The position numbers were made by a program, and so were the translations under genes. From assembly GCA_934875675.1 (NCBI GenBank), contig CAKXIK010000002.1, forward strand, positions 1-10,532: a stretch of DNA of 10,532 nt, read 5' to 3'. This document shows, piece by piece, positions 5,781 to 10,532 of this stretch (within the stretch, counting starts at the first letter, position 1; every line of letters begins with the position of its first letter). The DNA is from an uncultured bacterium (lineage in GTDB: Bacteria > Bacillota > Clostridia > Oscillospirales > Acutalibacteraceae). The notes beneath the pieces were generated by a model that saw only the letters and a list, made by a program, of their open reading frames with translations, searched no databases and was not told the origin of the DNA.

Positions 5781-7505
5781 TCAGCTTACATATCGCAACG
5801 GATTAACATAAACGCCGTTTACAATCACGCTGAAATGGAGATGATTTCCGGTCGCCCAATAGCCGGTTCTGCCAACTGCGGCAATTGCCGTGCCTTTGGA
5901 AACCGTTGCTCCTGCACTCACATACAAACGGGAGCAGTGCGCATAAAAGGTCTTCATGCCATTCGAGTGCTGAATCGTCAGGTTATATCCATAGCCCGGA
6001 TGCCAGCCTGCGCTGACAACCTTACCGGAATCAGCAGCATAAATCGTACTGCCTGACGGAGCCTGAATATCAATTGCACGGTGAATTCCGCCGGCAACAC
6101 CCCAAACACCATATCTCTGCGAAAGGGTACGGGAAGCAGGCACCGGCCACATCAGTGTTCCGGTAGACTGAATTGATGAACTGCCGCTGGAATAGGACAT
6201 CGTATAGGTTGCACGCTGCTTTGTACCAACGAGAACTTTTTCGTTCACGGCAGCCTGCAGTGTTGTTGTGCTGAGATTTTGGCGATCTACTTCGACACCA
6301 TCCACATAGGTAACCTCATCCACCAATTGCTCCACACCGTTTTGCCCCTTGGTTGCCACCTTGGAAGAACCGATATACAGCTTTGATGATTTTTCTTTTA
6401 CCGTTGAATACGCAATCGACTGTGTGTACGTTTCCTGTTTGACGGTCTTAATCGTCAAGAATCCCTTTTCACCGGAGATTGTAAGCTTGTCACCCACATG
6501 AATCGATCCGTTCTCCAGGTCAACATTCGGATTCAGATTCTGCAGTTGCTTGAGGGTGATGCCAAGCTTAGCTGTAATGGAAAGCGGAGCCTCGCCTTCT
6601 TTAACCACATAAGACTGGCTGACCTCTTCTGTTGCGGTCAGCTTTGCCTGCATTGATTCAGAAGTCATAATGCTTTCGGTGGGATACATTCCGTCCACCA
6701 GAGAAACATCCTGCACAAAAGCGACGTCCATGGTGGAATCATCCGTTTTGTTTTGCTTCAAAATCGACTGCAGGATAAACCTCAAATCCGTTTCGCTTTT
6801 TACCGCACCTACGAAGGTGTTATCAATATAAAGGCCGGTCGCCTCTTCAATTACACTGTCGGAAGCGGCAATAATTTTGTCACAGACGTTGCTTGCCGTA
6901 ACATAATACTGATCATCGGTAATCTCGGTAAAGGTATAGGTTGGAACAACATTGACATCCACAGATTCTGCTGCACCCGAAACACGCGCAGAAGCCATAT
7001 CGACCGCCTGGCCAACCACATTTTCATTCTGTACGCATCCGATGCTGGTTCCGTTGTAGGAAAGCTCCAGACCATACTGCGCTTTGGAAATGTTTTGTGC
7101 GCTAATCACAAGCAGGGCAATTGCAGCAACCGGAGCGGCAATGTTAACAAGCCCTCCAAAAATTCCTTTGTGTGCAACCAGTGCACGCTGTGTGGAACGA
7201 AAAACTTCTTTTGCGGTTCCGCTAAAACCCTTGGCAGACCGGATTCGTTTCCGAGCCTTTTGAAAGCCCTCCCGAATACTGATCCATTCTTTTTTTGCAC
7301 TGCGCAGATGGCGACCCACGCACCAGTCATATCCCCTTGCCATGAACACAGTAACCGGTGCAAAGAACCTTGCACTGCGGCGACGGATTCTGTGGTTAAT
7401 CCGGACAGACTGAATTCCCACCAGATACAGAAAACGTCCTGTGTAATGCACGCCTTTTTTTACGGCACGGGCAACCACCGTGCCAACGTGAAAAACTTGT
7501 TTCAA
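5781..7505 (-). CDS. Membrane-anchored LysM-G5-M23 cell-wall peptidase
   Basis: The protein has 574 residues, read from TTG 7505 with AAAGGAGG 10 bases upstream. Residues 1 to about 115 are unusually basic and probably cytoplasmic. One membrane helix lies at about 117-136. Outside follow a domain without clear relatives (about 140-295), a LysM domain (about 298-344, YVVKEGEAPLSIT to VGDKLTIS) for glycan binding, a G5 domain (about 350-428), a Ser-rich linker (about 438-449) and an M23 metallopeptidase domain (about 453-574). The zinc ligands are seen as HRAID (H475, D479) and HLH (H557), with catalytic-type YAH (H523); all are present, so the domain should be active. M23 enzymes cut peptide crosslinks in peptidoglycan. 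LysM-G5-M23 order is common in clostridia. It has its own promoter and terminator, so it is a single-gene transcript. The terminal YVNPLRYVS ending is usual for the family. Confidence 0.92.
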   Translation of the reverse strand: MKQVFHVGTVVARAVKKGVHYTGRFLYLVGIQSVRINHRIRRRSARFFAPVTVFMARGYDWCVGRHLRSAKKEWISIREGFQKARKRIRSAKGFSGTAKEVFRSTQRALVAHKGIFGGLVNIAAPVAAIALLVISAQNISKAQYGLELSYNGTSIGCVQNENVVGQAVDMASARVSGAAESVDVNVVPTYTFTEITDDQYYVTASNVCDKIIAASDSVIEEATGLYIDNTFVGAVKSETDLRFILQSILKQNKTDDSTMDVAFVQDVSLVDGMYPTESIMTSESMQAKLTATEEVSQSYVVKEGEAPLSITAKLGITLKQLQNLNPNVDLENGSIHVGDKLTISGEKGFLTIKTVKQETYTQSIAYSTVKEKSSKLYIGSSKVATKGQNGVEQLVDEVTYVDGVEVDRQNLSTTTLQAAVNEKVLVGTKQRATYTMSYSSGSSSIQSTGTLMWPVPASRTLSQRYGVWGVAGGIHRAIDIQAPSGSTIYAADSGKVVSAGWHPGYGYNLTIQHSNGMKTFYAHCSRLYVSAGATVSKGTAIAAVGRTGYWATGNHLHFSVIVNGVYVNPLRYVS

Positions 7506-7515
7506 CTGAGTCGTT

Positions 7516-7523
7516 CCTCCTTT
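7516..7523 (-). promoter_or_regulatory. Ribosome binding site that fixes the M23 TTG start
   Basis: A full AAAGGAGG on the - strand ends 10 bases before TTG 7505. No ATG or GTG lies at a suitable distance in frame. Confidence 0.85.
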
Positions 7524-7565
7524 CCGGGCGGCAAAAATACCGACCGTGACTTGGCGACTAAAAAA

Positions 7566-7580
7566 GTTACAATTTGTAAC
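7566..7580. promoter_or_regulatory. Palindromic operator candidate at the M23 transcription start
   Basis: GTTACAATTTGTAAC has perfect 7-base arms (GTTACAA/TTGTAAC) around one central base. It begins about 2 bases after the predicted start site (near 7582) of the M23 transcript, the place where a bound repressor would block initiation or clearance. In RNA it could also form a 6-bp hairpin at the 5' end. The regulator is unknown. Confidence 0.55.
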
Positions 7581-7588
7581 CTTTCAAT

Positions 7589-7617
7589 AGTATACAAAAT
7601 TTTTACCCATTTTTCAA
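7589..7617 (-). promoter_or_regulatory. Sigma-A-type promoter of the M23 peptidase gene
   Basis: On the - strand the -35 is TTGAAA (7612-7617), the -10 is TATACT (7589-7594) and the spacer is 17 bases. Transcription would start near 7582, giving a leader of about 75 bases. The -35 lies 110 bases downstream of the luxS stop, so the gene is independent of luxS. Confidence 0.8.
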
Positions 7618-7726
7618 GAGGAAAATGTAAACAATATATGAAGGCCTAATTTTGCTAATTTTACCGTAAAGGATTCGACTGTTTTTTCTGCAGCAGGGGG
7701 CACTTCAAAATTTTAAAAATGCAAAA

Positions 7727-8194
7727 TTATTTTTGGCGATACCGAAGCTTCTCTGCCGTCCATTCCCGAATTACCGGAAGGAATTCCACCGCCTCGCGCT
7801 TTGCATCTTCCAATCGAAGTTCCTTATAATTGCCGCATTCTTTTGCCGTACTGCCGGGAACCTCTCCCTCATAAACGGCAATCTGTTCAAAAATACGGAT
7901 GATTAAAGCAATCACTTCTGCAGGCGCAATATCTCTTGTCAAAAAATAAAATCCGGTGCGGCATCCCATCGGCCCAAAGTAAATCACGCGATTTGCGTAT
8001 TCGGAATTGCGTGCAAGCGTGGCAAACAGATGCTCAATTGTGTGAATGGCGACATTCTCCAGAAACGGTGCACGATTCGGCACACGCATCCGGATATCAT
8101 AAGTGGTTACATCTCCGTCAATGCGCGAGGTGTAAATTCCGCGTTCCAGCAAATTGTGATCGACACAAAAGCTTTCAATCCGTTTTAATTCCAT
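7727..8194 (-). CDS. luxS: S-ribosylhomocysteine lyase LuxS
   Basis: The 155-residue protein has the usual LuxS length (about 150-170). It carries the metal-binding HTIEH (H51, H55) with E54, GPMGCRTGFY (74-83) with the catalytic-type C78, and the third metal ligand C120 in ECGNYKEL. LuxS splits S-ribosylhomocysteine into homocysteine and DPD, the precursor of the AI-2 signal, as a step in recycling SAM by-products. All key residues are present. ATG 8194 has AGGGG 6 bases upstream, and the gene start overlaps the end of the pseudouridine synthase gene by 20 bases, so the two are probably cotranscribed. No pfs (MTA/SAH nucleosidase) gene, the preceding step, is in the window. I see no clear terminator in the bases that follow the stop. 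Confidence 0.97.
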   Translation of the reverse strand: MELKRIESFCVDHNLLERGIYTSRIDGDVTTYDIRMRVPNRAPFLENVAIHTIEHLFATLARNSEYANRVIYFGPMGCRTGFYFLTRDIAPAEVIALIIRIFEQIAVYEGEVPGSTAKECGNYKELRLEDAKREAVEFLPVIREWTAEKLRYRQK

Positions 8195-9149
8195 ATCCGT
8201 CCCCTGTCCCTTCCGTCATGTCAAGGCAATTCATCTCAAAATAGCTTATTAAGCCATCTTCTGCCGTTTCAAAATTGAATCCGCACACTTGCAGCAGCCC
8301 GCAAAAATCTTGCGGAATCGGACTATGCAGCAGAATCAGTTTCTTGTTCACCGGCTGTGGAAATACAGCCCGTCCGCAATGCAGTGCATGACGTGCAATC
8401 AGCTCCGTTGATCCATCATACATGTCATCCCCGGCAAGCGGGTAACCCAGGGAAGAAAAATGCGCACGAATCTGATGCGTTCTTCCTGTTTCCAGCCAAA
8501 TTGCCAGCAGCGTATGACCGTTTCCCTGCGAAAGTGCCTTCCAATGCGTCACTGCACGTTCTCCACCCTCGCCGATTTCCCGGCGGATTCCATGTCCTTC
8601 TTTGTGCCGCAGCGGTGCGTCAATGGTTCCCTCACCGGTTAGAATTCCCTGCACAACGGCAAGATATGCCTTTTGCACCGCACCAGTCAGCGCATATGCC
8701 GCATGAGTGTGTTTGGCCGTCACCACAATGCCGGAGGTATTTCTGTCCAGCCGGTTCACCGGGCGAAAGGTTGCCGCTTCTCCCTTTTGCTGCAAATACG
8801 ATGCTGCCGCGTTGGCAAGGGTATCGTCCGCATGCCCGGCAGAAGGGTGCACCGGCATGAACGGCGGTTTGTCGAACACCAGCACATCCTCATCCTCATA
8901 AAGCACTGGCACATGAATCTCCACCGCCTGCTGCGGACGTTCCCTTTCTGATGGCAGACGAATGACAACCGTTTGCCCTGCATGCACACGGTCAATTGTC
9001 CGCAAAAGCATTCCGTCCGCCGTCACACCGTTTTGCACCTGTTTCAGTTCCAGCACCATATGATAGGAAAGCCCGCAAAAACTGCGCAGAAAAAACTTTC
9101 CCCGTGCGCCGTCAAATTCAGGCGGCACTGTAAACTGCAGTTCTCGCAT
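8175..9149 (-). CDS. RluA/RluD-family 23S rRNA-type pseudouridine synthase
   Basis: The 324-residue protein starts at ATG 9149 (MRELQFTVPPEFDG), with GGAGG 7 bases upstream; a longer reading to 9191 would run into the hairpin. Residues about 10-66 resemble the S4-like RNA-binding N-terminus common in Firmicute members (LRSFCGLSYHMV to VHAGQTVVI). The synthase domain follows: VLVFDKPPFMPVHPS (90-104), the catalytic motif NRLDRNTSGIVVTAK (132-146, catalytic D135), and GRTHQIRAH (222-230). The first residue of the usual HRLD motif is Asn here. The family converts uridines in rRNA or tRNA to pseudouridine; which site cannot be read from the sequence, so I give no gene symbol. The 3' end overlaps luxS. 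Confidence 0.9.
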   Translation of the reverse strand: MRELQFTVPPEFDGARGKFFLRSFCGLSYHMVLELKQVQNGVTADGMLLRTIDRVHAGQTVVIRLPSERERPQQAVEIHVPVLYEDEDVLVFDKPPFMPVHPSAGHADDTLANAAASYLQQKGEAATFRPVNRLDRNTSGIVVTAKHTHAAYALTGAVQKAYLAVVQGILTGEGTIDAPLRHKEGHGIRREIGEGGERAVTHWKALSQGNGHTLLAIWLETGRTHQIRAHFSSLGYPLAGDDMYDGSTELIARHALHCGRAVFPQPVNKKLILLHSPIPQDFCGLLQVCGFNFETAEDGLISYFEMNCLDMTEGTGDGYGIKTD

Positions 9150-9180
9150 TTGAATCCCTCCGCCTGTTTTTCCTTGAAAA

Positions 9181-9213
9181 CGAAGCGGCACGGCCCGGAT
9201 GGGTCATGCCGCC
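9181..9213 (-). terminator. Hairpin between ilvE and the pseudouridine synthase gene, probable terminator
   Basis: On the - strand GCGGCATG (9205-9212) pairs with CGTGCCGC (9185-9192), then CCC/GGG (9201-9203 with 9194-9196), loop ATCC, with one A-C mismatch between. The tail TTCGTTTTC is only moderately T-rich. It lies 22 bases after the ilvE stop and only about 35 bases before the next gene's ATG, so termination may be partial and read-through may feed rluD-luxS. Confidence 0.65.
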
Positions 9214-9234
9214 AAAATCTTGATTGATGCGAAA

Positions 9235-10305
9235 TTATTCCACTTCGCAGGTCCAGCCAAACGAATCCGGAATCTTGCCCCACTGAATTCCTGTAAGCGT
9301 GTCATAGAGCTTCTGCGTCACGGTGCCAATTTTGCCGTCACCGATCATGGCATGCTCGCCCTTCCAGACAAGCTCCTTGACAGGAGACACGACAGCTGCC
9401 GTACCGGTGCCGAATACTTCTTCCAGCTTGCCGTCGCGGGCAGCCTGCATAATATCCGCAATCGCGAGCTTACCCTCAATCACCTCATAGCCCCAGTTCT
9501 TGAGCAGCTCAATGCAGCTGCGGCGGGTTACGCCGGGTAAAACCGTTCCAACCGTTGCGGCGGTGTACACCTTGCCGTCAATCTTGAACATAATGTTCAT
9601 GCTGCCCACTTCTTCAACGTATTTCTTTTCCACGCCGTCGAGCCAAAGCACCTGCGCAAAGCCCTGCTCTTCTGCCAGCTCGCCCGCCTTGATGGACGCC
9701 GCGTAGTTTCCGCCGCACTTGGTGAAGCCGGTCAGACCGGGTGCCGCACGGATATACTCATCTTCCACATAAATCCGAACCGGATTAATTCCCTCGGCAT
9801 AATACGCGCCGGAGGGAGCACAAATAATCGCAAAGGTATATTTCTTGGAGGCATGAACACCCAGACCTACATCCGTTGCAAACACAAACGGACGGATATA
9901 AAGCGAAGCACCGTCAGTGTGCGGAACCCAGTCGCGTTCCACCTTAACCAGCGCTTTTACCGCTTCCACATAATCCTCCACCGGAATCTTCGGGATGCAA
10001 AGACGATCTGCAGAATCCTGCATACGCGATGCATTGCATTCCGGGCGGAACAGCTGAATCTTGCCCTCTGCCGTGCGGTATGCCTTCATGCCTTCAAAGA
10101 TTTCCTGTGCATAATGGAACACCACGCAGGCGGGATCGAGCGCAAAGGGAGCATACGGAACGATGCGGGGATCGTGCCAGCCCTCACCGGCATCATAGTC
10201 CATCAGGAACATATGATCGCTAAAAATTTTGCCGAAGCCCAGCTTGGACTCATCCGCCGGCTTTGCCTTCGGTGTTTTGGTCAATTCAATTTTCAGATCC
10301 TGCAT
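9235..10305 (-). CDS. ilvE: Branched-chain amino acid aminotransferase
   Basis: The 356-residue protein starts at ATG 10305 (MQDLKIELTKTPK). AAAGGA is 11 bases upstream; another ATG (10317) overlaps this site and is less likely. The fold-type IV PLP aminotransferase motifs are present: TKCGGNY with the PLP lysine K196, YVEEVGSMNIMF (229-240) with the conserved Glu that contacts the cofactor ring, and FGTGTAAVVSPV (298-309), the phosphate/substrate loop. Length and the EGWHDPRIVPY start match the BCAT2-type branch of the family rather than the shorter E. coli IlvE. The enzyme swaps amino groups between 2-oxoglutarate/glutamate and Leu, Ile or Val. It has its own promoter and terminator-like hairpin. 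D-amino acid transaminases and ADC lyases share the fold but are about 280 residues long and lack these motifs. Confidence 0.95.
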   Translation of the reverse strand: MQDLKIELTKTPKAKPADESKLGFGKIFSDHMFLMDYDAGEGWHDPRIVPYAPFALDPACVVFHYAQEIFEGMKAYRTAEGKIQLFRPECNASRMQDSADRLCIPKIPVEDYVEAVKALVKVERDWVPHTDGASLYIRPFVFATDVGLGVHASKKYTFAIICAPSGAYYAEGINPVRIYVEDEYIRAAPGLTGFTKCGGNYAASIKAGELAEEQGFAQVLWLDGVEKKYVEEVGSMNIMFKIDGKVYTAATVGTVLPGVTRRSCIELLKNWGYEVIEGKLAIADIMQAARDGKLEEVFGTGTAAVVSPVKELVWKGEHAMIGDGKIGTVTQKLYDTLTGIQWGKIPDSFGWTCEVE

Positions 10306-10406
10306 AACAACGACCATCCTTTCTTTGTGGAGAACGTTCCCCGAAGGACGGTACAAACCGCTGTGCCGCGCCCTGTTTCTAGTTCCCTACAAAACACATT
10401 TTTAAA

Positions 10407-10435
10407 ATTATACTATGATTCCGGCCGAAATGCAA
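10407..10435 (-). promoter_or_regulatory. Sigma-A-type promoter of ilvE
   Basis: On the - strand the -35 is TTGCAT (10430-10435), the -10 is a perfect TATAAT (10407-10412), spacer 17 bases. Transcription would start near 10400, giving a leader of about 95 bases. The leader holds a near-palindrome around AACGTT (10331-10340) that could form a small hairpin, but no T-box or riboswitch signature that I can see. Confidence 0.83.
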
Positions 10436-10465
10436 GTTTTCCGCTTGCTTTATCAAGAAAAATTG

Positions 10466-10478
10466 TTACCGCATTACC
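10466..10478. repeat. Direct repeat TTACC-GCA-TTACC upstream of the ilvE promoter
   Basis: TTACC at 10466-10470 and 10474-10478 repeat with an 8-base period, about 31 bases upstream of the -35 box. It is short, so it may be chance or an activator site. Confidence 0.3.
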
Positions 10479-10520
10479 ATAATAATATATCCAACGAATT
10501 CCTTCATCGGGTATATTAAA

Positions 10521-10526
10521 TTGACA
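10521..10526 (+). promoter_or_regulatory. Perfect -35 box (TTGACA) at the right edge
   Basis: TTGACA on the + strand at 10521-10526 points out of the window. Its -10 would lie at about 10544, past the end. It suggests a divergent promoter, but only half of it is visible. Confidence 0.3.
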
Positions 10527-10532
10527 CTTGGG

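Noticed and set aside
7566..7580. Assignment of the M23 palindrome to BlaI/MecI or to WalR
   Set aside because: BlaI-type sites have TACA-NN-TGTA (two bases between), here three; WalR sites are direct repeats, here inverted.
6753..7649. 298-codon + strand open frame opposite the M23 gene
   Set aside because: It crosses the M23 promoter and ribosome binding site and has no domain-like features.
10306..10406. T-box or riboswitch in the ilvE leader
   Set aside because: The leader is only about 95 bases, shorter than T-boxes, lacks a T-box core and a leader terminator.
9853..10482. 209-codon + strand open frame opposite ilvE
   Set aside because: It crosses the ilvE promoter and is antisense to conserved PLP-enzyme sequence.
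1..10532. CRISPR array, prophage, defence island, toxin-antitoxin pair or tRNA
   Set aside because: No regularly spaced repeats, integrase, nuclease or small gene pair, and no cloverleaf sequence was seen on either strand.

Overview
The window looks like chromosomal core sequence from a member of the Bacillota, most likely a clostridial lineage (perhaps Oscillospiraceae/Ruminococcaceae-like; this is inferred from protein style, not from a marker gene). The evidence is AGGAGG-type ribosome binding sites before nearly every gene, frequent TTG starts, sigma-A-type promoters with 17-base spacers, T-rich hairpin terminators, and Firmicute-type genes: a DnaD/DnaI helicase-loading pair, luxS, and a LysM-G5-M23 cell-wall peptidase. 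I see no phage, transposon, integron, CRISPR array, tRNA or rRNA.

Layout, left to right. On the + strand: the last 45 codons of a probable Gfo/Idh/MocA-type oxidoreductase with its terminator (1-198); a single-gene unit for a small membrane protein of the CrtO-like acyltransferase family (400-927), also with a terminator; then a tightly packed three-gene operon (1116-3473). The operon encodes a family 2 glycosyltransferase fused to a GtrA flippase-like domain, a membrane-anchored phosphodiester glycosidase-family protein, and a four-helix membrane protein of unknown function. A 15-bp bidirectional terminator (3493-3538) closes this half and meets the convergent - strand half.

All genes to the right are on the - strand. 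Reading in the direction of transcription from the right edge: ilvE (branched-chain aminotransferase), then an RluA/RluD-family pseudouridine synthase overlapping luxS by 20 bases; then a membrane-bound LysM/G5/M23 peptidase with its own promoter, a perfect-arm palindrome at its transcription start, and its own terminator; then a dnaD-like gene and a dnaI/dnaC-like helicase loader with a strong promoter.

Functionally the window divides into envelope glycan or lipid work (+ strand operon and CrtO-like gene), cell-wall remodelling (M23), replication initiation (dnaD-dnaI), and housekeeping metabolism or RNA modification (ilvE, rluD-like, luxS). Most of it is ordinary. The parts most worth a second look are the GT2-GtrA / phosphodiester glycosidase / four-helix operon and the palindrome at the M23 start site. 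Four of the ten complete genes appear to start with TTG, so automated start calls here are often wrong. I did not find a convincing new defence or mobile system.
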